Shown piece after piece: positions 1-11,610 of a stretch of 64,000 nt of DNA (position 1 is its first letter; every line of letters starts with the position of its first letter). This DNA comes from Tipula vernalis. Taxonomy: Eukaryota > Arthropoda > Insecta > Diptera > Tipulidae. Where the stretch lies: positions 182,134,015-182,198,014 of the forward strand of contig OY282558.1 of NCBI GenBank assembly GCA_958295665.1, written 5' to 3'. The translations under genes were made by a program, and so were the position numbers. The notes below the pieces were generated by a model that was not told where the DNA came from, made no database searches, and saw only the letters and a list, made by a program, of their open reading frames with translations.

Positions 1-695
1 CATTAATATAAACGGCTGATTCACACAATCAACGTACATATGTATATCAACAAACGGAGTAATAAATAGGGTTTTATAATGTTTTGGCCTTACGTAGAAG
101 TGTGAGAATCATTTAAGTGGTTACGTGTTTCGTAGTTGGTTTTCACTATCGATCATCTAATCGGACACTTTTTAGAAATAAAATATGATTGCTTTTTCAA
201 ATAAACAAGATCACAGTTAATTTAGGAGTTCTTATCTATTTGAAAAAATGTAATAAATGTATTTTCTGATTCAATTGATTTGGCTTCTGTATTTCATCAT
301 TTATTTATGTACTAAAGCTGCTTGAATTTGAACCTTAAGAAACGTCACTGTGTGATTTAACTTGGGTGAATTGTTTTTGAAATCTCCAAAATTTGAATTA
401 CTATATTACGAATATACTCATAAAACAGTCCTGTTTATTCAAAATAGGCCTAGCCTACAGAGTCAAATTAAACCAAAAACCCCGGAGTAATTTTTTTCTA
501 CAGGAACAGATAGAACAGTGTTCTGGTGAGGTGCAGAATGTTTATCCGCAGCAGCCAATTTGAGAAACATCAAAATTACTGTACACTTCGAAATGAACTC
601 AGAATCATACCAGTTTCTCTATGAACAATGGAAATTTCCTTCAGGAGATTAATTTATTATACATTCGGTTTCACTATGTCAGCCTTATATCATAT
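1..695. other. Unassigned AT-rich flank
   Basis: No reading frame, repeat or RNA gene that I can support. The first LINE similarity starts just after this stretch. Confidence 0.4.
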
Positions 696-699
696 TGAG

Positions 700-1850
700 A
701 AGCGTTGGCCGTGGCCACTCCTGTATCACAGAATCCCTATCCTCGAACTACTACCGGCTCAAGCTCCACCTTCCAAGATTCCCTCTTACTTCTACTTCGG
801 CACCTGAAATGCACGTGGTTAATTTTAAATCAAAATTTAATCATCTCCGTAAATATACCTTCACAAACAACCCAGTATAACCGTCTGGTATCTGCGAAAA
901 TATTTGTAACACTACACTCCATAATCAACCGCATTTCTAAATCGCGCGATTAAGTTCTGCTTGGGGATTTCAATGCGCATATTGAATCCATAATCGCTCG
1001 GCATGGTAAAAACATTGGCTCTAATTTGAACCATACCACTTCCAACGAGAATGAAATAGCCTCATAGCTGCTAACTTAATTGGCCCAATTATCCATTCAT
1101 TCCATCAGCGGTCGGCGAAGAACTGCGATCACCTGGACAAATGGTCGATCCTATTCTCAAGTCGACCACATTCTTACCCTCAAACCAAAATTATCGCCAG
1201 AAATCTATCACTACAGTTTACGAGGAATCTCTCTCTGAAGATAAAACCACTAACCAGTGGCAGCTAATTGTGGAAAGCATGAAAATTGCAGCCTACTCCC
1301 TGACATCAAATTGGCAGGATATAAAAGTGCTCTAGATTACCAAAAAGTCCATCCCAAAAGACCTGATCACCCAAACTAACTTGAAAAACAGCCGGCTAAA
1401 GTTTAATGATGCTATTTCAAATCACAATGCTCAAGAATGCCAGAGCTTTTTCCAGAACCTTTCACGCCACAACCCATCTGATCGCCTACGCAAAATATAC
1501 TCATTTTTTAAAAAATGTAAGATAGGCAACAGTACATCGAATAAGGAATATATTCCAGTTTCACTCTAACTTAACGAATTTGTAAAATCTGAAAGTATCT
1601 GGCCACTTCTATTTCAAGAGAACGATTATTTCCCAATGGGGCCTCCAACCACCATTGACGACATCAAGTTCACCATTAACCAAATTCGGTCCGGGACCGC
1701 TTCTGTCATAGATGGGATCCCAATCAAGCTACTAAAATGCGCTTCAGATATAGTGCTTCAAGCAATATACAAAATAGTGGAAAAATCCTGGATAAAAATG
1801 ATCCTCCTTCAGAGTGGATGGACACCTTGTTACGTCGCGATCTTACGACC
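700..1850 (+). pseudogene. LINE fragment, endonuclease and start of reverse transcriptase
   Basis: Decayed non-LTR retrotransposon. Around 957-990 one frame reads LGDFNAHIES, the apurinic-type endonuclease motif of LINEs. Around 1132-1185 another frame reads ITWTNGRSYSQVDHIL, the end of the same domain. The open stretch 1636-1830 reads TTIDDIKFTINQIRSGTASVIDGIPIKLLK, which resembles the N-terminal part of a LINE reverse transcriptase. Frames change several times and stops interrupt them (for example at 1335 and 1569), so it is not functional. The reverse transcriptase stops making sense near 1850 and resumes at about 3337. RTE- or CR1-type is my guess from the motif style. Confidence 0.75.
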
Positions 1851-3336
1851 ACGCGTAAACAGACATCCGGGAGTCACCATCTGCAGCATTTTTCCGGCTT
1901 ACACTCAGTTTGGGGAGGGATGGGATTGTGATGGTGTCCATTCCGGATCAAGAGAGCTGCGTACTTAAGAAAATAGCTCACAGACAGCCTGAATATCACA
2001 CACACATACGGCGCAATGCTCACCTCCCCAATTCAATAATTTTACTCACACATAATTTGTTTTTTTATAACCAAAAAAACTTGATATAAACATATATTTA
2101 AACATAAAAAAATGAAAAAAAAAAAAAGCACAAATGAATATAATTGAACTAGATATGGAAATTACTCGACTTCAACTTAATTATGTGCAAATTTGTAATC
2201 TGTTCACACAACAGACCATATATACATATCTCATTCGTAACTGCTAGACACTTTGATCGCTTCGCGATATGATAATCCGTAGTAGTTGAAAAGGCCCCAG
2301 AGCTCTGCGTCCCCTGTACCACTATTTGGAAGAAACAAAAAAACTAATTGTCTGCGTTTGCAGATCGTTAATGAAACATACGAGTATATACGTATATACA
2401 AACTAACCACAAATTTGCTCCTATTTAAGAAAAGCCAAAATTTTTAATTTGTAATAAACAAAAATAATTTAACAGAATTTTGTTTGGTTATAACATCACA
2501 ACACAAATTACTTTACATTGATTTGATTACAGTTGTACCAATCCTAATCCGTCTACTGTTCATACGCCCTAGACTCACTGCCGTTGTTGATAAATTATCG
2601 GTACTGGTTGGAATATAATCGTTTCTGCTGATGATCAGATAAATGTTGTTCTGAAGTCTCATGTGATCAGGTATTTTGATTAGGTGCTCCTTATTTGTGT
2701 CGGTATATATTACCGGATCAATTGATGAATCACCCACTTATAGATGTAAACACGAACAATCAGCAACGTTATAGAAAAAAACAATTTTTAAATGGCCTCT
2801 GTATGATAATCCGATGATTTTGATTATGTTATGGGACTAAGTATTTTCCCAATATGTATGGTATCCAATATTTACAACTATGCCAATCAAAACGGCTTAA
2901 TGATGATGATAATTTTTTTGTTTATTTTTTTTCGTTTATTAGTATCACCTAATTTTGATTTGTAGGAATATTTATTTTTTGTTTTTTTGTTTGGTGGCGG
3001 ACGAGATGTGTACGATTCGACTCCAAGAAAAGAACTGTCCAATTCAAAGTAATCAATTTGTTTTGTTTGTTACCTTGTTGTCGATCGCTGCGCATATATC
3101 ACCAATGCGTCCGACTTTCGCAACCAGTGTTCACGATGACCTCTATAATTATCGACTCAAGTTGCCCATAACTATAAAACAAATTTATTGTTAACTTCAT
3201 ATCGCGCTGAATTTTGTTTATTATGATTTCAAAAATGTTTAAAATTCTCTGATTATTTTTATTTTTATTTTATTTTCGATTAGCGTTCTGATGATTTCGA
3301 ACAGATCGTAACAACCTTTTAGATTCCACTAGCCAA
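1850..3336. other. Unrecognised insert splitting the LINE
   Basis: About 1.5 kb lying between the two halves of one LINE reverse transcriptase. It contains an open stretch on the minus strand (2513-2735, about 74 codons), preceded on that strand by a weak AG acceptor and ended by TAA, and another open stretch on the plus strand (2955-3194). I recognise neither product. No terminal inverted repeat or LTR is evident by eye. It could be an unknown transposon or a captured host segment. Confidence 0.45.
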
Positions 3337-4130
3337 AATAAAAAATCCCAGAAATGTTTCCGATTATCGAAGGATCACACTGTGCTATGTCGGATACAAA
3401 TTGTATTCAAAAATATTACTCAATAAACTAGACGACCACTTGAAATTACCACCCTTATACCAAGTTGCTTTTCTGGCTAATCGATACACAGAAGACCACA
3501 TGTTTACCATCCGTCGACGAGGAGTGGCGGATTGGTCATCGAGTGTGTGTCCTGTGTCCTCTCCCTCATCTAGCAAAAGCCTTCGATACCATAAACCTAA
3601 ATATGATCGCTGAATGTCTACAACAATATGCACCTCATTACTTAATAAACCATTTATTAAAACTCTTGCTTCTGGGAGCGTACTTCAATTAAGTGGTTCA
3701 ACGTGACCAAATCCACAATCATGAAATGTAAAGGAATTAAGCAAGAGTGCCCATTCTACCCTCGGATATTCAATTTCATACGCAAAGAAGTATTAATTCA
3801 ATAAGATTGTTTTGGCTGTTTATAGACAAAATATATTAACAATAATGCCATTCACAACATTTTTAAAGAGGCCAATCATTTATAATATATCTACCAAAAA
3901 AGTAGAAATATTAATCCCCCCCGTACTTTACCCCAAGAGTTATGCAAAGTGTATAACCCTGAATAAAAAATTAAAAGTTTCCTTCAGTCAACTCATCAGG
4001 TAGCTACGATCAAACCACAAAAATACCATTCCTACTTAACACAGATAGTGTCAAGTACGAACGTACTGATTTAGCGAATTATATCCACTAAATCAAAAAA
4101 CTAAAGGAGAACCCTCATTTCTGTGTGTTT
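3337..4130 (+). pseudogene. LINE fragment, reverse transcriptase core
   Basis: Continues the LINE seen at 700-1850. One frame reads NVSDYRRITLCYVGYKLYSK from about 3355, then KILLNKLDDHLKLPPLYQVAF and, after a frameshift near 3490, a palm segment ending LAKAFDTINL (about 3560-3600). A later part around 3715-3770 reads KCKGIKQECPFYPRIFNF, matching the position of the conserved QGDPLSP-like block but degraded. Similarity fades after about 4130. No catalytic YADD box can be read. Confidence 0.7.
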
Positions 4131-5745
4131 TATGTGTGGGCATTAGTTTGAACATTTAATTTGTGTACATACATATGGATGTCGAAGATGTATAGCAAAT
4201 TTTCCAAAAATGCTAAAATTATCTGATTCTTCCTTGTTATTATCAATCCCCACACCAAAAAGTAATTGACCAGGTGTGTGAACTAAAATATGTACTTTCT
4301 CGTAACAATTTAATCCTCGCTTATACTCCTTAAAATTCTGCTGATACTTTATTTCGAGCAGATCAAAAACTGTTAGAATTCCCAACACATCAGAGAAGAA
4401 TTTGTATTGGAGTAAGACATTATCTCAATTTGCACCATAAATACCAAGAATAAATGATATAGAAATATCAGTCAGCCAGCTCTGCTTGCCTTATTCTTCG
4501 GCTACCGACCTTTAAAGGTTAAGATGAGGCATGTAAATAGTTTATTTATTCTTGTTCCATTATATTATATTTGGGTAGCTTCTAAATTAACTCAACTCCT
4601 CACAACAATTGCGCTCTTTGGAAATGAATCCGAAATCGAAATTTGCACACAATGGAGTGGGTTTAAAAATTTCGCAATTCAGAACCTTTACACATGTCCC
4701 CAATTAGGAATCAAAGCAATCTCACAATGGGAACCGGAACACAACCTATGCAATGAATCCTTTAGTTAGAATCAAAATAAGAACAATTTGAATTCCCATT
4801 TCCCCATTATAGTTCCAGTATTCAAAGGATTTCAAACTTCAAAAAGGAATCATTAAGAATGCAAACACTGCAATTTTCTCGCGTTTCTACTTCTCTTGCG
4901 TTTAAGGTATTATTTATTATTCTGTGACGGGAATGACCTGATGAAGGTGCTTATATGATTGATAATAATAAAATTTAGATTCTGAAGTTGAATAGTCTTA
5001 GTGAAATTGATGATAGGGGAAATGAACGGAAGGAGCCGGACAGAGCACAGAGTTAGGAACTTCATAGGTTGCGCGAAACTATCTTACTAATATGTTTCAT
5101 AACCAATATTAATTTCATTAACCAATATTACCGTAATATTCCTTTCCTATTCTTCGGTTTTGTTATATGTAATGGATGTACGGTGGGCCCGGCGCCGTCT
5201 GGGAGACAACGTTGAAAATTACGGCCGTCGACTGTGTTAAGCCCCCACCAGCCCCATTTAAGGAAAAAAACAGATTTTGCGCACAAAAAATCTGCTGATT
5301 TTACGGAAGTTTGTCTGGATAATAGCACATATTCTAAAAAAACAAAATTTAATATGAGAACAAATACGTTAAAATATATTAAACAGCAGTCAGGGCTGTT
5401 AAAAAACAGTCAGGGCTCAAGAGTAGATTTTTAAATTCAAAATTTTCTATTTTTCACTTTGTTTGTGTTCTGTAAGAGATATCTTTGAAAATATGTAGTT
5501 GTATTACAGAGGAATTGTCAAAAATGGTGACAGCTTGGTGTCAAACTGGTAATTTGTCAGACGTTAGTAAAAATTCTGGCAGTAATTTTTTACCTAGTAA
5601 AATGTTTTTGTTTAGCGGAGCGTTTTTTTGTTGTTTGCTTTCAAACGTGTCAGTTTTCGAAGGTCAATTGACTAATTGGTGCCCGCGGTTCTTAGCCGAA
5701 GACAGACGAGTCAAAATGGTAATCTTATGAATATCAAACGACTAA
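4131..5745. other. Unassigned region
   Basis: Open stretches at 4143-4388 (minus) and 4524-4769 (plus) give Cys-containing peptides that I cannot assign. Around 5180-5250 there is a short GC-rich patch (GGGCCCGGCGCCG) of the kind found at DNA transposon ends, but no partner terminus was found. Confidence 0.3.
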
Positions 5746-6164
5746 TTGGTGTTAGGCTAAAATTTCTTGTATGTTTTGCTTAATGTATATTACCCGTGAA
5801 GTACAAAAATCCAAACAAAACATCCAGTTAAATTTTATATTCTTTGCCCCTTCTTGTAGAAAGGAATATTATGGTCATAATACCAGCTAGTCTTTTTTAA
5901 TAGGAATATCAGAAACTTTTTTTGAATGCTTTCAATTCTTTTGATGTGCACATCAAAAGCTGTGCATATCCTAATAAGGATTCTAGATGATTACAGCATA
6001 TTCCACTTGAGATCTTACATTAGCGAAATAAAGTGTAGATAAAGTGTGTATATCCCTGAATTCTCCAGACCATCGCTTAACAAAGCCAAACTTATAATTC
6101 CCTTTTACAATACAGTTATCGATATTCCTTTGAAATTAAACGGTTTTCGCCGAAGGGACTCCAT

Positions 6165-6397
6165 CAGTGGTTCTTAACCTTTATATACTCGCGGCCCACC
6201 AAATATTTAATAATTTTTTTGTGACCCCATGTTTTGAATAAAAATTTATATTGCTTGAACTATCTATAAAAAATTGTTTTTTTTTTATATAATAAATATA
6301 AACAAAACTTTATTATGTATTTCATTATCTATATAAATATAATAACATTCCAACTGCGGACCCCATGGAGCCGCGGCCCTTCTGTTAAGAAACACTG
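6165..6397. mobile_element. hAT-like MITE inserted in the LINE
   Basis: A 233-bp non-autonomous element. The left end reads CAGTGGTTCTTAACCTTT and the reverse complement of the right end reads CAGTGTTTCTTAACAGAAG. Both ends are followed by a GC-rich patch containing CCGCGGCC or CGCGGCCC. The CAGTG start and the body style resemble hAT-derived MITEs. No clear 8-bp target duplication is visible, so the superfamily is uncertain. Confidence 0.75.
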
Positions 6398-6825
6398 TAT
6401 AGATTCTAACGTACTCTTTGAACTTCATTGCCATTGATGCTATATGCAGTAATAATCGGACTCCTTTTACGATGAAAAAACATAATTTTTCATTTCTTCA
6501 GATGTAATGATTTTTGATTGCAACACCCTCTAAGTCTATTGAGGTCATCTTGCAGTTTCTTTGCATCACACGTTTATTCAATCGTAAAATGTTTACATCA
6601 TCAGCAAATATGAGAACGTTTGAGTATTTCTTATCTTGGTTATCCGATCATTGAAAACAGAGGAATCATTGAGGAATACCAAATGTCACATTGATAATGT
6701 TTATTTATCTACATAGCTTTAGGTACACTCTGTTTTAAAGAAAAACTCACTCAAAACAAAGTGTATTGAAAGAAAATATTTAAAGAAAACAAACTGCTCA
6801 AGGTTCCAGTACCACATGCCAAGTG

Positions 6826-7370
6826 TTTTTTTTTTTTTTTTTTTTTTTTGATTTTCATCTACGCAATCTTTTTTGGGGCTCAAGGCACTCCCAACTCTTT
6901 CGCAGTTCATTTTACCATCCTACTTTATGCCGCAGTAGCCAAATCGAGCCAAGCCGAACCTAAAATGATTTCTCTATTTTCCAACTCACAAGAAAATGTG
7001 CTGTTAGCAGTACTAACATTACAACACATTTTATTGTAATTTTTGGAAATTTCATCTGTTTTACTCGAAGAAATTTTTCTTTTGTTGCCGCTCAAACCGT
7101 TTTTGCTCATCACAATTATTCAGAACTTCAAGCAAAATCAGCTTCAAAAGAGCTAGTTTTCATAGCTCATTTAATTTTTCGTTTTATTACATAAATTGAC
7201 CGATGAAGCCCATTACGCCACGAGCCATGTTCGTGGAAATTCTGAAACACGATTGAACAATTGCCAAATGTTTTCCATACATTTTTTTATATAATTTAAA
7301 TGAGTGGGGAAGGGCAGAACAAAATATTTTGCCTGTGGCGCCAAAAAGTCTAGCGACAGCCCTGCCAGTT
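6826..7370 (-). mobile_element. Second insert in the LINE, with T24 tract
   Basis: This segment interrupts the antisense LINE. Its low-coordinate end is a run of 24 T (6826-6849), which read on the minus strand is a poly(A) tail. Its other end carries GGCGCC next to GGGCTGTCGC (about 7335-7365), typical of DNA transposon ends. The two clues disagree: it could be a retroposed copy or a DNA element abutting a poly(T). Open stretches inside it are not recognisable. Confidence 0.4.
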
Positions 7371-7683
7371 ATTCCATATTGCAGATAGTTTGTTAAATAT
7401 GACTTCAACCAATTAATCTATTCGAATGAAAACCCGAACGTAAATAAACTTTTGAGTGATTTATGATACCTCACTGAAATCCATGTAAGCTAATACAGGT
7501 CTACATGATCATGTTTTTCTATCTTATTTATTTCTTTACTGGTGAAATCAACCAGGTTAGTAGATGTAGACCTACCAGATTTAAACCTATGCTGGTGCAC
7601 AGATATAGCAGTTGCAGATTAGATTAAACATTTTCCAAATTAAACGCCCAACCTTTTCCAAATCAAATTAAACTTTTTTTTAT

Positions 7684-8745
7684 CTAAAATGATCGTTTCT
7701 AAATTTAATTAAACCCTTTACGATTAATTAAACTTTTTTCAATTGGAATTAGTCAGTTTTCATCCGAAATTAACATTTTGCCAATCGATCGAAGCACCAG
7801 AGGTTTACAATTTTTATGAGTAATATTGTGGACTAGCTTATATTTCAAATATCTTTTGACCACTGAAGCAGAATGGGAGAAAATGTATATTTCTATTTGT
7901 CTGATTAAGGCAGTGGAACAATGGGCGGAAGTTCCATTTATCAGGTTATTTTGGTTTCCTAGAAGCTGATAAAATACAGGCGCTAATGCCCCATCTCACT
8001 TTAAATATTTTTGCCTTGAATGTCACTATAAAATTATGCAGGTTTTTGTCATGGCAGCTCGATTAATAATAAAACATATTCCCCTTTTGTCAGTGCCGTG
8101 ATCAAAACTTGATGTATCCACAGTTTAACTTTATGAAGCTGACATTTAACTATCTAGAACTAAATCTGGGTGGTGTAACATATAAAGAATTTAGACGAGT
8201 CTGAGTAAGAGCATTTCGAAAGGGGCTGAAAAGAACTCGCACCTGGTTTTCTTTGAAGTTTTAGCTTGAGTAGTTCATTAGATTTTAAAAACTGCTTTTA
8301 TTGATAATCATAAGTAGTCGTCGCGATTCTAAAGATATTTAAATTCATAAATAGATGAATGAACTTTTTTAGCCCACTTTGTATATTTAGATAACGGCTA
8401 AACATTCAGCAAATAAGCAAATACTTTCTCTATACCACAATTCTAGTAAGAACTTGTTGTGTACTCCTAATTATGCTAGTAATTATTTATTTTGCGTTAT
8501 AGTTATAAAAATCAATTCAAAAGAATTATTTATTGTTTATAGTTTCATAAAAGGATGAATTTAAAGAGAATTTCATTCTATTAAATTTGCTTATTACCTA
8601 AAAATATATTTAAATGTAGACTGGTGTACTGGTAATATTACTCATGAAAATTGTTTAAGTTTAAGAAGGTTTAATTTCAATTGGAAAATTTAATTTATAA
8701 TCGTTAAAAGTTTAATTTAAATTTAGAAAAGGTCATTTTAGTTTG
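7684..8745. mobile_element. Element bounded by long AT-rich inverted arms
   Basis: The left arm (about 7684-7785) and the reverse complement of the right arm (about 8641-8745) share long runs such as CTAAAATGA, TTTCTAAATTTAA, ACGATTA and CAATTG in the same order. The arms enclose about 0.85 kb without coding potential. The start of the left arm repeats ATTAAACATTTTCC-type motifs that recur at 39915-40040. This suggests a non-autonomous foldback family. Confidence 0.6.
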
Positions 8746-8948
8746 CAAAAGCATTGCATACAACTAGTTCAAATAACTAATTTCGGAACCGATGAAGTAG
8801 ATGCTCCTCTGTAACATGTGACGTTATCACGTTATGGTGTATTTGATGTTATCTTAGAGATTTGCCATTTTTGGTGCAACGCAACCGTGATTAAGAAATG
8901 ATTGAACAGTTTGCACAACGGATTTTCCAAATACTTGCACACGTTTTT

Positions 8949-9505
8949 AACGGGTCCCATTTCAAACGCAATATTTCAAAACGCGATACGGTACAAAACG
9001 CGATATGGTACAAAACGCGATATGGTACAAAACGCGATATGGTACAAAACGCGATATGGTACAAAACGCGATATGGTACAAAACACGACATAGTACAAAA
9101 CGCGATATGGAATAAAATGCGATATAGTACAAAACGCGATAGTTCAAAACGCGATATTTCAAAACTCATATCCTAGTTCTATCGTACATATTCATTTTCA
9201 TCATAAAGGTGAAAGGAAAATTTTATACATGAAATGAAGGAAGATTAATAATTTTAAAATATCGCGTTTTGTACCGTATCGCGTTTTGCAATACACCGTT
9301 TTGAAATATCGCATTTGGTACAATTTCGTGTTTTTTACCATATTGTAGTTTGAAATATCCCGTTTTGAAATATCGTGTTTTGTACCGTATCGGTTTTTTA
9401 CCATATCGCGTTTTAAAATATTGGTTTTTCAAATATCGTGTTTTCCACTTTATCTCGTTTCGTCATATCGCGTTTTGAAATATCGCGTTTCGAGCGGATC
9501 CCGTT
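8949..9505. repeat. Foldback element of 17-bp tandem repeats in inverted arrangement
   Basis: From 8981 to 9133 there are nine head-to-tail copies of a 17-bp unit (ACGCGATATGGTACAAA), five of them identical (8998-9082). Two 15-bp variants follow, to 9163. From about 9255 to 9500 the reverse complement appears in a looser array (ATATCGCGTTTTGTACC). The outer ends match in inverted orientation as well (AACGGGTCCC at 8949 and GATCCCGTTTT near 9497). The whole is a 557-bp near-palindrome with a loop of roughly 90 bp. Long ORFs on both strands here are artefacts of the repeat. Confidence 0.85.
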
Positions 9506-9509
9506 TTCA

Positions 9510-10405
9510 GAATGTTTTCATCAGCTATGATTGAAGGAGTGATTGAAAAACAGCAAACTTGTCCGCTATCTGTTTGGCTCTCGAAGTCCTGATATTGTTG
9601 TAAGTTATATTGGCAGATTTAACGCTTAGATAGTACAATTCAATTTCTAGTCAAAATTTCAAATCGGATGAATTTGATGGATTAATGGCTTCATCAATTA
9701 AATCGACACATGTCTCGCAATAATCACCGTTTTAATGAGTGCCACCGTTTGTATGTACAATGTATATAGTTCAATGTAGTATACCATATTATTTGTTGAT
9801 TTTAATCTTCGCACAAGGTGGGCACAATGGAGTCATTGTCTGCAGCACTCGCTAGTTTAGGATGAACGGCTATTATTACGCCACTGCCCGATTCCTTAAA
9901 ACTTGTTTGAAGTTTACTATCACATCTATAAAGAACACAGTCAAGTCCAAAATATTCAGAACTGACTAGTTTGCATCCTTATTTTTCAGAACCCTCTGAC
10001 TAGTTTAGTTCCTCACTTTTCAGATGATTTAATTTTAGTTTTATTTGTGTTTCGAGTATAGTAAATCATTTAAAACGGGCTCGAAATATTTCAATGAACA
10101 TATGTGTCTCGATATCGCAATGATTACATGTAGTAAATTACTGAGTAGCTCAATCGGGTGAGCTTTGGCTCTTTCACGTAGGCATAACGTTTTTTAGTTT
10201 AGTCTTTGCGTCTCATGAATCGTTAAGACTTTATTTGTTGGTGGTAAGGTAAGGTAAGCTGGGCGAAAACGCTTAATTAAGAGCAAAAACTTGTACTGCC
10301 ATCTATGAGAAAGAGAGAACATTCCTCTTTAAAAACAAAAAAAAATCAATCATCGGTCATTTTAAAACGGTTCACTTCTAATTACATGCCACTTATTTAT
10401 AGTAA
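9510..10405. other. Unassigned AT-rich DNA
   Basis: Nothing coding seen. At 10141-10190 a stretch resembles a tRNA D-arm (TAGCTCAATCGGG), but no T-arm follows. Confidence 0.3.
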
Positions 10406-10409
10406 AAAT

Positions 10410-10665
10410 GACAATGATCGAAAAAAGTGATAGTCAGGAGAGTACGGAGAGTGCGGAAGAATCTGGTAACCGAGCTGTCATTTTTTGACGTACCTTCTTA
10501 GCTGCAAGCGGTCGTGCGTTATTGTGTTGAAGAATAACGCCAGCTCCAGGTATAGTTTCTATCCATTTTCTAATTAAATTCTGATTCAAATGATCTAGTT
10601 ATTCACAACAAAGATTAGAATTAACAATTTTCTCCGCGTTTAACATCTTATAATAAATAATTATT
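10410..10665 (-). pseudogene. mariner-like transposase fragment
   Basis: Read on the minus strand, frames give EKIVNSNLCCE near 10610-10640, then GAGVILQHNNARPLAAKKV at about 10500-10555, and after a frameshift LPHSPYSPDYHFFRS at about 10425-10470. These are consecutive blocks of a mariner DDD transposase. The second catalytic Asp is replaced (HNNARP instead of the usual HDNARP), and the segment between SPD and YHFF is shortened. It is a dead internal fragment with no termini. Confidence 0.75.
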
Positions 10666-11202
10666 TTATGGGCATTCAGGATCGAGAACGTAGCAATGTC
10701 TATCAAATGCTCAAGCTTGGCTTATTCTACACGTGTTTATCCGAGTCATTTTGTTTTCTTTGGTAAGATCGTGCGGTACCCCAAATGGTACCCCCCAAAC
10801 TTTCCAATTTTTTTAAATATTTTTTTTACCGATGGCCGGGGCATCGAAGTCATAAACAGAATATCTACTGTATGTTACATTTAACAGGTTCGAATCCCTT
10901 GTAAATTTATTAGCATCATAAAATAGCAATTAAAATGGTATAATATGTCAACGTACGGAATTTGATTTTTAGCTCCAAGAAGATATATTTTGAGCATTGA
11001 CTAAGCATGACCATATCATATATTCATCAATATTAAAGTTATTAATTCAATTTATTCTTGAACTCGTGATTTTAAATATTATTGCTAATATTGGTTAATA
11101 GCCATATATACAATATTTATTTTTAAATTGATAAGGCTACCAGGAAAATAAATTAATTTAGTATGATAAGGAAACCTCCGCATTAATCGTACCGTAAACT
11201 AA

Positions 11203-11304
11203 CACGAATTCAAAAGCGTGACCAAACTAATTTTACTACTCATGTAAATTAGAAAAACGATTTGTCACGCTTTTAAATTCGTGTCACGAGTTCAAAAGCG
11301 TGAC
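11203..11304. repeat. 20-bp motif in inverted and direct copies
   Basis: CACGAATTCAAAAGCGTGAC (11203-11222) pairs with its inverse at 11264-11283 (one mismatch), forming a stem with a 41-bp loop. A third, directly oriented copy with one mismatch is at 11285-11304. The function is unknown. Confidence 0.7.
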
Positions 11305-11394
11305 ATAGGAGTTGTACTAATCATTTCTACTCTGTACAGATAAAACAATAAGCTAAAATCGGTCACGTTTGACTGCAACGTTTTTTCCTGAACA

Positions 11395-11610
11395 AGAAAA
11401 AATTGGGCTTTACGAAAGGGGAATTTTGAGAAACAAATTACTTACAAATTTAATATTTAACTTGTACTAATAGTTTTCGTGTAAATCTTATATTTTTTGA
11501 GATATTTGCCGCACCCGGTTGGCCGATTTTCTATAAATTTCGCTGGTACCTTCCAATTTATATAAAAAGCTTAAATAACAAGTTTCGAAAATGTTTTAAG
11601 GGTTTGTACT
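11395..11610. repeat. Dispersed repeat, copy A
   Basis: Shares an ordered series of blocks with 45705-46110: TTTTACGAA- or TTTACGAA-type start, GAATTTTGAGAAA, AAGATATTTGC/GAGATATTTGC, GGTTGGCCGATTT/GGTTAGCCGATTT, TTCGCTGGTACC/TTCACTGGGACC, CCAATTTAT and AAAAAGCTTAAAT. It is a diverged member of a non-coding dispersed family. Confidence 0.6.

Larger units (their letters stand above)
5750..7612 (-). pseudogene. Jockey-like LINE reverse transcriptase, broken by two insertions
   Basis: Read on the minus strand. Near 7610 one frame gives HRFKSGRSTSTNLVDFTSK, then a degraded AFD region and SYLTNYLQYG near 7370-7400. After an unrelated segment (about 6826-7370) the gene resumes with LIFADDVNILRLNK at about 6580-6640, the catalytic FADD box. 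After the MITE at 6165-6397 it resumes again and ends with RIESIQKKFLIFLLKK near 5900-5950 and a tail to about 5830. This order is that of a Jockey-type reverse transcriptase. Stops and frameshifts are frequent. No 5' UTR, ORF1 or endonuclease was seen. Confidence 0.75.

Noticed and set aside
4143..4388. Minus-strand ORF resembling part of a DEG/ENaC (pickpocket) channel
   Set aside because: The resemblance rests on a few residues around HILVHTPGQ. No membrane segment or conserved cysteine block supports it.
8981..9163. Regularly spaced short repeats resembling a CRISPR array
   Set aside because: Units are contiguous without spacers, in a eukaryotic context, with an inverted second arm.
8891..9432. 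Several ORFs of 60-90 codons on both strands with repeated Tyr/Arg/Phe-rich peptides
   Set aside because: They are translations of the 17-bp tandem and inverted repeats. 17 is not a multiple of 3 and every frame is equally open, so they are not genes.
10141..10190. tRNA-like D-arm sequence (TAGCTCAATCGGG)
   Set aside because: No acceptor stem pairing and no T-arm at the right distance. At most a SINE remnant.
10885..10900. B-box-like GGTTCGAATCCC
   Set aside because: No matching A-box or cloverleaf nearby. Isolated promoter-like matches are expected by chance.
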